Below are positions 6,341 to 14,329 of a DNA stretch of 17,217 nucleotides, piece by piece (the first letter of the stretch is position 1; each line of letters starts with the position of its first letter). The notes below the pieces were generated by a model. The model made no database searches. It worked only from the letters and a program-made list of their open reading frames with translations, and was not told the DNA's origin. A program made the position numbers and the translations under genes. This stretch comes from Chloroflexota bacterium (GTDB lineage: Bacteria; Chloroflexota; Limnocylindria; Limnocylindrales; CSP1-4): contig JAICUV010000046.1 of NCBI GenBank assembly GCA_025935655.1, positions 1 to 17,217 of the forward strand, written 5' to 3'.

Positions 6341-6672
6341 GGCTTCCCCGACTGGCGGGTCGTGGTGATCACGCGGACCCGGGGCGTGGGTGTCGGCTGG
6401 ACGATCACCGACGCCTGGGGCGGGGCGGTCTGGCCCGGCTTGAGGACCACGACCCGGGTGACGTGCTGGACGGACGGGGCGGGCGCCACGACCTCGGCCG
6501 TCAGCCCGGCGTCGATGCCCGCGGGCCGCGGCGCGACGCTGGGGAGGAGGGCGGTGAGGATCGCGGACGCCGACGCGATGCCGCCCGCGGCCAGCAGGAC
6601 GCGCATCGGCTTCGGATCCGGCCGGGAGCGCGGCGGGCGAGGGGCGGGGATGCGGGGCTCGGGGACAGCCAT
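6337..6672 (-). CDS. Small single-pass membrane protein, unknown
   Basis: A 111-residue protein I do not recognise. The first 22 residues are Pro/Arg-rich and cationic. A single hydrophobic helix follows at about 24-44 (VLLAAGGIASASAILTALL), then a Pro/Val-rich tail containing PSVQ at 66-69 and several valine-rich strands. The charge distribution predicts the N-terminus inside and the tail outside. ATG 6672 overlaps the previous gene's stop by 1 nt (TGATG), and its own stop overlaps the apbE GTG by 4 nt, so it is translated as part of the operon. A shorter form from Met23 is possible. The tail shares the motif PSVQ plus a 14-bp identical DNA stretch with the preceding small gene. It may be an anchored accessory or an electron-chain assembly partner. 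Confidence 0.65.
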   Translation of the reverse strand: MAVPEPRIPAPRPPRSRPDPKPMRVLLAAGGIASASAILTALLPSVAPRPAGIDAGLTAEVVAPAPSVQHVTRVVVLKPGQTAPPQASVIVQPTPTPRVRVITTTRQSGKP

Positions 6673-6944
6673 CAGTCGTCCGCTCCCTCGCCCTCGTCGT
6701 CGCCGTGCGGTGCGGCCACGGTCTTCCTGACCGTGACCTCCTTGGGCTTCGGCTGCGCGGCGACGTAGACGGTGTCGACCTGGACGGACGGGGTGGCGGG
6801 GCTGCTGGTCGCGGTGGTCCCGTCAGAGGCGGGGTCGACGCTGACGGACGACGTCGCGGGCGAGAAGCCGGTGACGGCGAGGCCCAGCCCGATCGTGAGG
6901 GCCGCGGCGAGCGATGCGGTGAACAGGGCGATTCGCTGGATCAT
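6672..6944 (-). CDS. Small anchored or secreted protein, unknown; operon leader
   Basis: A 90-residue protein without recognisable family. Residues 5-27 form an uncleaved anchor or signal peptide (IALFTASLAAALTIGLGLAV). A Ser/Thr/Ala-rich stretch follows, then PSVQVDTVYVAAQPKPKEV at 52-70, and a very acidic tail (GDDEGEGADD). No lipobox cysteine is present. ATG 6944 has GGAG 7 nt upstream. It is the first gene of the run of four minus-strand genes with overlapping ends leading to ApbE and the ferric-reductase-like protein. The composition recalls periplasmic linkers. The PSVQ segment is repeated in the next gene, hinting at common origin or a common partner. Confidence 0.65.
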   Translation of the reverse strand: MIQRIALFTASLAAALTIGLGLAVTGFSPATSSVSVDPASDGTTATSSPATPSVQVDTVYVAAQPKPKEVTVRKTVAAPHGDDEGEGADD

Positions 6945-7084
6945 TTCGGGCTCCGAGCGTGGATGACGGTGGACCCATCATTCGCCCCGCGTGCCGTCCG
7001 GCCGGTGAGCGGGTCATGAGAAGTTGCACAGACAGGGTGTCCGGCCCTCGACCGGCGTCCCCATCGGCCCCACAATCCGCGGCG
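6945..7084. promoter_or_regulatory. Divergent promoter region, redox operon versus two-component system
   Basis: This 140-bp gap separates the minus-strand redox operon from the plus-strand response-regulator gene. On the plus strand CACAAT at 7071-7076 lies 8 nt before ATG 7085 and could be a weak -10 with a near-leaderless start; TTGCAC at 7024-7029 is too far to be its -35. On the minus strand GGAG precedes ATG 6944 but I see no strong -10. OmpR-type regulators usually bind direct repeats; no clear pair stands out. Confidence 0.35.
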
Positions 7085-7759
7085 ATGCAGGTCCTGGTGG
7101 TGGAAGACGAACCGAAGATGGCGGCGCTCATCAAGCGCGTCCTCGTGGCGGAGCGCCACGTCGTGGACATCGCGCAGGACGGGGTGACCGCCGTCGCGCT
7201 CGCGGAGGGTGGCCCGCACGACGTCATCGTCCTCGACCGGATGCTGCCCGACATCGACGGCATCACCGTCCTCCGGCTGCTGCGCGCCAAGGGGATCGCG
7301 ACGCCGGTGCTGCTGCTCACGGCCCTCGGATCCGTGGACGACCGGGTCGCCGGCCTCGACGCCGGGGCGGACGACTACCTTGCGAAGCCGTTCGCGTTCT
7401 CGGAGCTGCTCGCCCGGATCCGCGCGCTGGGCCGGCGGCCCGCCACGCCGGCGGACGGCCGGCTCGCGGCCGGCGACCTCGTGCTCGACGAGCTCCGGCA
7501 CGTCGCCCAGGTCGGCGAGCAGAGCGTCGACCTGTCGGCGCGCGAGTTCGCGCTGCTCGGGTTCCTCATCCGCCACGTGGGCCAGGTCGTGACCCGCCAG
7601 CAGATCCTCGACGGGGTCTGGGGCGCGGAGCCCGACGTCTACTCCAACGTCGTCGACCTGTACATCTCGTACCTGCGGCGCAAGCTGGGGATGCTGGACC
7701 GGGCCGGCCGGCTGCGGACCGTGCGCGGCGTGGGGTACTCCCTGCGCGCCGGGGACTGA
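7085..7759 (+). CDS. OmpR/PhoB-family response regulator
   Basis: A 224-residue two-component response regulator. The receiver domain spans 1-118: acidic pocket Glu7/Asp8, phospho-acceptor Asp51 in VIVLDRMLPDIDG, switch Thr79 (LLLTA) and Lys101 (LAKPF). The winged-helix effector spans about 125-222, with SAREFALLGFLIRHVGQVVT, an ILDGVWG segment, recognition helix VVDLYISYLRRKLG, and the wing RTVRGVGYSL. ATG 7085 begins exactly at MQVLVVEDEP; the longer in-frame extension lacks domain content and covers the promoter gap. The sensor kinase follows after 2 nt, so the pair is cotranscribed. Divergence from the apbE/ferric-reductase operon makes that operon a natural target, although this is inferred only from position. 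Confidence 0.93.
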   Translation: MQVLVVEDEPKMAALIKRVLVAERHVVDIAQDGVTAVALAEGGPHDVIVLDRMLPDIDGITVLRLLRAKGIATPVLLLTALGSVDDRVAGLDAGADDYLAKPFAFSELLARIRALGRRPATPADGRLAAGDLVLDELRHVAQVGEQSVDLSAREFALLGFLIRHVGQVVTRQQILDGVWGAEPDVYSNVVDLYISYLRRKLGMLDRAGRLRTVRGVGYSLRAGD

Positions 7760-7761
7760 CG

Positions 7762-9105
7762 ATGACGGTCGGCCGCCCGGACCGGCTCCTCGACCGGACA
7801 CGGCGGCGGCTGTTCGCGGTCACGCTCGGGCTCCTCGCGCTGCTCGTGGTGGGGATCGGGGCGGCGACCGCGGTGGTGGGCCTGCGGGCCCTCGACGCCA
7901 ACGTGGACGCGGCGTTGCACGCGGCCGTCGACGCCCAGGTCGCGGCCCTGGACGGCGAGCTGCCGAGCGCCGAGGAGTCCCAGGAGCCCGACGACCAGGC
8001 CCCGTTCGGGCAGGGCGACACGGTGCTGCTCGTCCTCGATACCGGGGGACAGGTCATCCAGAACCGGACGGGGCAGTCCGTGGCGGGGCTGCCGGACGCG
8101 GACGCGGTGGCGGCCGCGCAGTCCTCCGCCGAGGACCTGCGCACGATCCCGAGCGGCGACACCACCGTGCGCGTGCTCACCGTGCCATTCCGCTCCGACG
8201 GGGCCATCAGCGGATACGTGCAGGGCGGGTACCTCCTGACCCTCCACGAGGAGCAGTCGCGGAGCCTCGTCCTGGCGGTGCTCGTCGTGGGCGTGGTCGG
8301 GCTGCTCGCAGCCGCGCTCATCACGCTGCTCCTCACGGATCGTGCCCTTGTCCCGATCCGCGAGGGCTTCGAGGCCCAGCGCCGGTTCGTCGCCGATGCC
8401 TCCCACGAGCTCCGGACGCCCGCGGCACTCATCCGCGCGAACGCCGAGGTGCTCGAGCGGGAGGGGCTCGTGGCCGCGGACGGGCGGGATCTCCTGGGCG
8501 ACATCATCGCCGAGGCGGACCGGCTGGGCGGGCTCGTCGGCGACCTGCTCCAGCTGGCGGCGTGGGACGAGACCGCGCTGACGGTGGCGCCCGTCCCGAC
8601 CGATGTCGCCGTCGTCGTCGCTGACACGCTGCGCGGCGCGACAGCGCTCGCGGCCGAGCGCGACGTCCGGCTGGAGGTCGCCACCCCACCGGCGGGCGCG
8701 TGGGCGCTCGCGGACCGGTCGCGCCTCGTCCAGCTGCTGCTCATCCTGCTCGACAACGCGGTGGACCACTCCCCCGCCGGCGGCACGGTCCATGTGCGGG
8801 TCCTTGCCGGCTCGGCCCCCGCCGGCCCCGATGCGCCGGTGACCATCGAGGTCGACGACGAGGGACCGGGCATCCCCGAGTCCGAACGCGAGCGCATCTT
8901 CGCCCCGTTCACGCGCCTCGCCGGCACGACCCGCCACGGATCGGGCGGCACGGGTCTCGGGCTCGCGATCGCGCGGCGCATCACCGACGCCCATGGCGGC
9001 ACGATCGAGGCGGCGTCGCCCGAGGGCATCGGCGCGAGGTTCACGGTGACGCTCCCGGGCGCGAAGGCCCCGGCGCGCGACGAACGTCGTACGCCGGGGG
9101 CGTGA
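7762..9105 (+). CDS. Sensor histidine kinase, partner of the OmpR-type regulator
   Basis: A 447-residue membrane sensor kinase. TM1 is about 17-41, an extracytoplasmic domain of about 125 residues follows, then TM2 at about 168-192. The domain is acidic and includes TVLLVLDTGGQVIQNRTG (87-104), suggesting a small PAS-like alpha/beta sensor. The kinase core has H-box FVADASHELRTPAAL with phospho-accepting His215, N-box LLDNAVDHSP (Asn332), G1 DDEGPGIP, F-box IFAPFTRL and G2 GGTGLGLAIA. Only about 12 residues separate TM2 from the DHp helix, where most relatives have a HAMP domain of about 50. Signal transfer would be direct from TM2 into the dimerisation helix. ATG 7762 is 2 nt from the regulator stop. 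The stimulus is unknown. Confidence 0.92.
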   Translation: MTVGRPDRLLDRTRRRLFAVTLGLLALLVVGIGAATAVVGLRALDANVDAALHAAVDAQVAALDGELPSAEESQEPDDQAPFGQGDTVLLVLDTGGQVIQNRTGQSVAGLPDADAVAAAQSSAEDLRTIPSGDTTVRVLTVPFRSDGAISGYVQGGYLLTLHEEQSRSLVLAVLVVGVVGLLAAALITLLLTDRALVPIREGFEAQRRFVADASHELRTPAALIRANAEVLEREGLVAADGRDLLGDIIAEADRLGGLVGDLLQLAAWDETALTVAPVPTDVAVVVADTLRGATALAAERDVRLEVATPPAGAWALADRSRLVQLLLILLDNAVDHSPAGGTVHVRVLAGSAPAGPDAPVTIEVDDEGPGIPESERERIFAPFTRLAGTTRHGSGGTGLGLAIARRITDAHGGTIEAASPEGIGARFTVTLPGAKAPARDERRTPGA

Positions 9106-9114
9106 TGGCCCCGT

Positions 9115-9120
9115 TACCAT
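9115..9120 (+). promoter_or_regulatory. Possible -10 element for the BTAD regulator gene
   Basis: TACCAT at 9115-9120 lies 9 nt before ATG 9130 and within the 24-bp gap after the kinase stop. It would start transcription 2-3 nt upstream of the ATG. GGGGA at 9123-9127 could instead be a ribosome-binding site for a readthrough transcript, so the gene may be expressed both ways. Confidence 0.35.
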
Positions 9121-9129
9121 GCGGGGACG

Positions 9130-12100
9130 ATGCCTGAGGGGACGCGCACGGACGAGGGTCAACCGACCGAGGCATCCGCGCGCCCCGCCGTGGCCGGCGT
9201 GAGCCGTGCCGCGAAGCTCGTTCCCCCGCGGGACCCGAACGGCACGCTCGACCGGCCGGAGCTCGAGACGCGCCTCGCAGCTGGGACGGACCGCCGGCTC
9301 ACGATCATCGTCGCGGGCGCCGGGTTCGGGAAGAGCACGCTCGCCTCGCGAGTCGCCCGGTCGCGGGCCGCCGCGTGGTACACGGTCGACGCGGTGGACC
9401 GGCACGTGGGGACGTTCGCGACCGGCGTCGTGGCCGCGATCCGGCGGCTCGTCCCCGTCCTGCCGGAGGATCTCGCGACCCCCATCGCCACCGCGGTCGA
9501 CCCGCGCGACGAGGCCGAGGCGCACCAGCGCGGCCAGGCCGCCGCGACGCTCGTCGCCGACGCGCTGCAGACGGCAACCGAGGAGGAGCTGCTGCTCGTG
9601 CTCGACGACTGCCACGAGATCGACGGCGCGGCCGGGTCGTGGCGGTTCGTGGAGGCGCTCGTGCGGTTCGCCCCGGACAACCTGCACGTCCTGCTCGTTT
9701 CGCGCAACGACCCGCCGTTCGGCGTGGAGCGGTTGCGGGCGCAGGGCGAGGTCAGCGACATCGGTGGCGGGGCGCTCGCGTTCACCGTCCGCGAGATCGA
9801 GACGCTGGTGACCTCGCTGCTGCCGGCGGACGTGGTCCCGCGCGGCGCGACCGGCGATGCCGCGGCGCGGATCTTCAGCGCGACCAACGGCTGGCCGGCC
9901 GCGGTCCGGCTGACGATCGAGGCCCTGCGGTCCGCTCCCGACGGCGGCCGCGAGGACGTCCTCGACCGCCTCCAGCGGCCCGAGGGCCCGCTGTTCGCCT
10001 ATCTCGCCGAGGAGGTCGTCGCCGCGGCAACGCCCGAGGTGCGGGCGACGCTCGCCCGGGCCGTCGAGTTCGAGCGCTTCAGCGGGCCGCTGCTGGAGGC
10101 CGCCGGCGTGGCCGACGCGACGCGGGAGCTGGACGGGCTCGCGCGCCGCGGCCTGTTCCTCCAGCCGCTCCCCGGGGACCCGGGCTGGTACGCGCTCCAC
10201 GGGCTCATCCGCGAGTACGCGAAGTCCCGGCTGCCGATCGCGGCTGACGAGCGCCGCGACCTCCACCTGCGCGCGGCCACGTGGCTCGAGGGGCAGGCTC
10301 GCCTCGACGACGCGCTCGCCCAGCTCGTGGCCGCGGGCGCGCAGGCGGAGCTGGCCGCCTTCCTGGACCGGCATGCCCCGACGCTCGTGCTGGCCGGCTC
10401 CACCCGCGCGGTGACCGAGTCTGCCGCGACGCTCCCCGACCAGCTTCGCTCGGCGCGCGTGGAGCGCGCGTGCGGCGAGGCGTACATGGTCCGCGGCGAC
10501 TGGCGGAGCGCGACCAGTGCGTTCACGCGCGCCGCCGGCGGCGGCGATCGCCTCGACCCGATGGCGGCCTGGCGCCTGGGGCTGGTCCACGGGCTGCGGG
10601 GCGCCTACGACGAGGCGCTCGCGATCTACGCCCGCGCCGAGCTGACCGGCGAGGATCCCGCGGAGGAGGCGCTCCTCTACGCGTGGATCGCGTCCGCGCA
10701 CTACCACCGCGGGGACGTGACCGAGAGCGGCGAGGCGGCGTCCCGCGCGCTGGAGCTCGCCCAGGCGTCCGGTGACGCGCGCGCCCTGTCCGCGGCCCAT
10801 ACCGCGACGGGCATGAGCGCGGAGCTCGCCCACGACTTCAACCGGGCCGCCCTCGCCTTCGATCGTGCGCTCGACTTTGCCGAGCAGGCCGGGGACGCCC
10901 TCCAGGAGGTCCGGATCCGCAACGCGCGGGGCGCGCTGGAGATCGACCGGGGCGACGTCGCCGCGGCGTTCACGACGCTGGACCAGGCGGTCCGGCTCGC
11001 GGAGGCGGTGGGCTTCGCGTCCTTCCACGGCCGGGCGCTCGTCAACCGCGGTCGCGCCCACCAGGGCCTGGGCCGGTTCGAGGAGGCGCTGGCGGACTTC
11101 TCGGCCGCACGCGAGATCTACGACCGGGTCGGGTCGCCCTCCGTCGCCTACCCGCTCGTCCGCGAGGGCAACCTCCACCTCCTGCGCGGCGACCCGCTGC
11201 TGGCGCGCTTCGCGTTCGAGGCGGCGATGCGATCGGCGCGGGGCGCCGGCGACGCGGAGTCGCTGGCACCCGCGCTCATCGGCCTCGCCCAGTGCCTCGT
11301 CCTGGACGAGCCCGACCGCGCCCGGGAGCTGACCCTGGAGTCCGTGGAGGTCGGCCGCGACGTGGCGCCGCTCACGGTGCTGCTCGGTGCCGCCCGGGTC
11401 CACGTGGCGCTCGGCGAGGGCGAGGCCGCGCGGCGGCTGGCGCGCGAGGCGACCAACGTCGCGGCAGCCCGCCAGGACCAGCCCGGGTACGCCGCGGGTC
11501 TCGAGATCCAGGCCCAGACCACCGACAACCTCGCCGAGGCGGAGCTCCTGTGCGAGCGCGCCGCGGCGGTCTGGACCGAGTCCAACATCCCGTACGGCTA
11601 CGCGCGCAACCGCCTGATCCTCGCGTCGATCCTGGAGGGCGACCGCGCCCGCGCGGCCGCCGCGGACGCCGCGTCGACCTTCCGCTCGATCGGTGCCCGC
11701 GGGCCGGCGAGCGAGGCGACGGAGCTGGTGGAGCATCTCGACCGGGCCAGCCGCCCGGCGCTCGAGGTCGGCGCCCTCGGCCGGTTCCGCGTCGCCCGGG
11801 ACGGCGAGCCGATCGCCGCGACCGCGTGGCAGTCGAAGAAGGCGCGCGACCTGCTCAAGATCCTCGTCTCGCGCCGCGGCCGCCCCACGACCCGCGAGAC
11901 GCTGTTCGAGCTGCTGTGGCCGGACGAGGACCCGGAGCCGCTGGCCAACCGGCTGTCAGTCGCGCTCGCCACGGTCCGGTCCGTCCTCGATCCCGAGAAG
12001 CGGTTCCCGGCCGACTGGTTCATCGGCGGCGACAAGCAGGCGGTGTGGCTCGAGCTGGGGCACGTGGCGCTGGATCTCGAGGCGTTCCTCGAGGCCGCGG

Positions 12101-12531
12101 CGGAGGGCCTGCGGCTCGCCCGCAACGGCGACCGGAAGGGCGCCCGGCTCGCACTCGAGGCGGCCGAGACCCGCTACGGCGGCGAGTTCCTGGAGGAGGA
12201 CCCGTACGAGGACTGGGCGGTGGGCGTCCGCGAGGAGGCGCAGGCGGCGTACATCTCGGTGACGAGGCTGCTCGCCGACGAGGCCGCCGCGGGCGGCGAC
12301 GCGGACGGAGCGACGCGCTACTACCTGCGGATCCTCGAGCGCGACGCGTACGACGAGGCGGCGCACCTGGGCCTCGTCGGCGCCCTGCTCGCGGCGGGGC
12401 GGCACGGCGAGGCACGCCGGCGGTACGGCATCTACAGCGACAAGATGGACGAGATGGGTGTCGAGGCGGCGCCGTTTCCGGCCGTCCCCGGCCGCGGTCG
12501 GGGCGGCGCGGCGGCCACCGCCGCGCGGTAG
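9130..12531 (+). CDS. Large MalT-like ATPase/TPR regulator with C-terminal BTAD domain
   Basis: An 1133-residue STAND-type signalling regulator. After a disordered leader, SRAAKLVPPRDPNGTLDRPEL opens the NTPase. It carries Walker A GAGFGKST at 63-70, Walker B LLLVLDD ending in Asp159-Asp160, and a sensor-like LLVSRNDPP, as in MalT. A winged-helix/arm region ends near LHGLIREYAKSRL (about 356-368). Residues about 400-860 are TPR repeats rich in A/L/G/Y signature positions. From residue 878 (LEVGALGRFRVARDG) there is an OmpR-type DNA-binding domain with SKKARDLLKILVSRRG and LFELLWPDEDPEP. The bacterial transcriptional activation domain (BTAD) occupies about 978-1117. MalT itself ends in a LuxR helix-turn-helix; here that is replaced by an HTH-BTAD pair, which SARP proteins carry at the N-terminus. 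It likely activates genes when a ligand and ATP promote oligomerisation. The target is unknown. Confidence 0.9.
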   Translation: MPEGTRTDEGQPTEASARPAVAGVSRAAKLVPPRDPNGTLDRPELETRLAAGTDRRLTIIVAGAGFGKSTLASRVARSRAAAWYTVDAVDRHVGTFATGVVAAIRRLVPVLPEDLATPIATAVDPRDEAEAHQRGQAAATLVADALQTATEEELLLVLDDCHEIDGAAGSWRFVEALVRFAPDNLHVLLVSRNDPPFGVERLRAQGEVSDIGGGALAFTVREIETLVTSLLPADVVPRGATGDAAARIFSATNGWPAAVRLTIEALRSAPDGGREDVLDRLQRPEGPLFAYLAEEVVAAATPEVRATLARAVEFERFSGPLLEAAGVADATRELDGLARRGLFLQPLPGDPGWYALHGLIREYAKSRLPIAADERRDLHLRAATWLEGQARLDDALAQLVAAGAQAELAAFLDRHAPTLVLAGSTRAVTESAATLPDQLRSARVERACGEAYMVRGDWRSATSAFTRAAGGGDRLDPMAAWRLGLVHGLRGAYDEALAIYARAELTGEDPAEEALLYAWIASAHYHRGDVTESGEAASRALELAQASGDARALSAAHTATGMSAELAHDFNRAALAFDRALDFAEQAGDALQEVRIRNARGALEIDRGDVAAAFTTLDQAVRLAEAVGFASFHGRALVNRGRAHQGLGRFEEALADFSAAREIYDRVGSPSVAYPLVREGNLHLLRGDPLLARFAFEAAMRSARGAGDAESLAPALIGLAQCLVLDEPDRARELTLESVEVGRDVAPLTVLLGAARVHVALGEGEAARRLAREATNVAAARQDQPGYAAGLEIQAQTTDNLAEAELLCERAAAVWTESNIPYGYARNRLILASILEGDRARAAAADAASTFRSIGARGPASEATELVEHLDRASRPALEVGALGRFRVARDGEPIAATAWQSKKARDLLKILVSRRGRPTTRETLFELLWPDEDPEPLANRLSVALATVRSVLDPEKRFPADWFIGGDKQAVWLELGHVALDLEAFLEAAAEGLRLARNGDRKGARLALEAAETRYGGEFLEEDPYEDWAVGVREEAQAAYISVTRLLADEAAAGGDADGATRYYLRILERDAYDEAAHLGLVGALLAAGRHGEARRRYGIYSDKMDEMGVEAAPFPAVPGRGRGGAAATAAR

Positions 12532-12535
12532 TCCG

Positions 12536-13864
12536 TCAGGCGGCCGCGCGCGCCTCCTCCGGTTGCGACTCGTCGAACAGGACAGGGAACCTCGAGGCCG
12601 CCGCGAACAGCGTCGTCGCGATGATGATCACCGCGGCGCCGGCGAACATCGCCGTGGCGTTGACGTCCAGCAGCCAGCCGGCGAGCGCGTAGGACAGCGG
12701 CGTGATCCCGAAGCCCATGAGCATCACGATCGCCATCACCCGGCCCACCATCGCCGGGTCCACGCGCCGCTGGAGCCACGACAGGGCCACGATGTTCGTG
12801 TAGCCGATGGACAGGCCCATGACGGCGAGCGCGGCGAACACGACCCAGATCGAGGGTGCGAGCGCGACGACGAGCATCGCGGCCCCGGACACGCCCAGGG
12901 TGAGCAGGAGCCGGCGGCCCTGCGCCTGCCGGGTGACGTTCCCGGCGAGGACGGTGCCGGCCAGGGCGCCGATGGCGAAGCCCGCGGTGAGGGACCCGAG
13001 GCCCACCGGGCCCGCGTCGAACCGGATCTCCGCGAGCCACGGCATCCCGACGGCCGACGGCCCGCCGAGCGCGAAGTTCATGACCAGCGAGATCAGCAGG
13101 GTGAGGCGGAGCGCCGGGTCGGCGAGGACGTACCCGATGCCCTCGCGGAGCTGGGCGACGAACGACGTCGCCGGCACGGGCGCGGGCGACGCCAGGTCCA
13201 CGGGCTCCGTGGGCGCGTCGTCGGTCGCCACCGAGGCCGGGCGGCGCATGGCCGGGACGCCCCGGGCGGAGATCATGAGCACGATCGCGGCGGCCGCGAA
13301 GAACGACAGCGAGTCGACGACGAACGCCGTCCCGGTGCCCACGACGGCGATCGCGGCGCCCGCGAGCGGCGGGGCGACGATGCCGGTCAGCTGCATCGTC
13401 CCCTGGAGCAGCGCGTTGCCCGACGGCAGCTGGTCGCTCTCGAGGGTCCGCGGCAGGAAGGCCTGCTGGGCGGGCACGAAGGCGGCGTCGGCGATGCCGA
13501 ACAGGACGCCCAGCAGCGCGAGCAGCGGGATGGACGCGGTGTCCGTCACGACGAGCGCGGCCATCGACCCGACCAGCACGCCCCGGGCGAGGTGTGCCCC
13601 GACCATCATCGTGCGGGCCGGCAGCCGGTCGGCCAGGACGCCGAACGGCAGGATGAGGATCGCCCGGGGGACCCCGATCGCGATGAGCACCGTGCCCAGC
13701 GCGAGACCGGACTGGGTGAGGTTCAGGACGAGCCAGGCGAGCGCGACGACGTGGAACTGGTCGCCGACGAGCGAGACGGCCTCGCTCCCCCAGAGGAGGC
13801 GGAAGTCGCGGACGGCGAGCGACCGCCACATGGGCAGGCTGCGGGCGCGGGCGATGGCGGTCAT
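12536..13864 (-). CDS. MFS exporter of the MFS_3/EntS-like type
   Basis: A 442-residue major facilitator with twelve predicted helices in two halves. The halves are joined by a cytoplasmic Pro/Ala-rich loop at about 200-235. FRLLWGSEAVSLVGDQF near 21-37 and motif A-like GVLADRLPART at 75-85 are hallmarks of the MFS_3 group, which includes the enterobactin exporter EntS and several drug pumps. It should use the proton gradient to expel a small hydrophobic or siderophore-like compound. ATG 13864 lies 39 bp after the stop of the SHOCT-like gene, with only a weak AGGGG 11 nt upstream; a start at Met12 is possible. It is probably the last gene of the DUF2089 operon and the effector controlled by it. 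Its stop is 4 bp from that of the convergent BTAD regulator. Confidence 0.85.
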   Translation of the reverse strand: MTAIARARSLPMWRSLAVRDFRLLWGSEAVSLVGDQFHVVALAWLVLNLTQSGLALGTVLIAIGVPRAILILPFGVLADRLPARTMMVGAHLARGVLVGSMAALVVTDTASIPLLALLGVLFGIADAAFVPAQQAFLPRTLESDQLPSGNALLQGTMQLTGIVAPPLAGAAIAVVGTGTAFVVDSLSFFAAAAIVLMISARGVPAMRRPASVATDDAPTEPVDLASPAPVPATSFVAQLREGIGYVLADPALRLTLLISLVMNFALGGPSAVGMPWLAEIRFDAGPVGLGSLTAGFAIGALAGTVLAGNVTRQAQGRRLLLTLGVSGAAMLVVALAPSIWVVFAALAVMGLSIGYTNIVALSWLQRRVDPAMVGRVMAIVMLMGFGITPLSYALAGWLLDVNATAMFAGAAVIIIATTLFAAASRFPVLFDESQPEEARAAA

Positions 13865-13903
13865 GGCGGAACAAACCCCTGGGCTGCGTGTCTGGGTGGA
13901 GGG

Positions 13904-14329
13904 CTACTCGAGGACGATCCGGACGCCGCTGTCGCCGTCGTCCACGACGAGGACCGGACCCCGGAAGCCCGAGTTCATGGCCTCGCGGACTCGGGTGACC
14001 TGCTCGCCGGACAGGCCCGGCACGCGGTCGAGCGCGAACCGGCCGACCGCGATCGGGAGCCGCAGGTTGACGACGTTGCGGCCGTTGTCGCGGATCTCGA
14101 TGCGCAGCGACGAGGGCGAGCCGGCCAGCACCTCGCCCTCGAGCACGGCGTCGGCCCCGGCCGCGGACGCGGCTGCGACGGCTGCGGTCGCGGACGCGCC
14201 CGCGGCCCTCGCGGCCTCGGCGTTCGCGGGCGCGTCGTCGAGCGCCGCGAGGATCGGGGCGGCCTCCTCGGCGGAGAGCCGGCCCTCGGCCACGAGGCGG
14301 AGGACCTGGTCGAGCGGATCGGCGGCCAT
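13904..14329 (-). CDS. SHOCT-like domain protein (YvlB/LiaX N-terminal type)
   Basis: A 141-residue protein. The N-terminus LDQVLRLVAEGRLSAEEAAP (6-25) is the short two-helix module known from YvlB/LiaX and DUF2089 C-termini. An Ala-rich linker (about 35-60) follows. The C-terminal part (about 72-141) reads SSLRIEIRDNGRNVVNLRLPIAVG with an acidic-aromatic end GPVLVVDDGDSGVRIVLE, a pattern seen in SHOCT-like proteins that accompany DUF4097 genes. No signal peptide or membrane helix is visible, so it should be cytoplasmic. ATG 14329 shares one base with the upstream stop (TGATG), so translation is coupled. Function is not known. The shared module suggests that it contacts the DUF4097 or DUF2089 protein. 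Confidence 0.75.
   Translation of the reverse strand: MAADPLDQVLRLVAEGRLSAEEAAPILAALDDAPANAEAARAAGASATAAVAAASAAGADAVLEGEVLAGSPSSLRIEIRDNGRNVVNLRLPIAVGRFALDRVPGLSGEQVTRVREAMNSGFRGPVLVVDDGDSGVRIVLE

Noticed and set aside
7639..11736. A minus-strand open frame of 1365 codons running across the kinase and BTAD genes
   Set aside because: It is the antisense shadow of well-supported plus-strand genes in GC-rich DNA. The translation is Arg/Gly/Asp-rich with no domain pattern.
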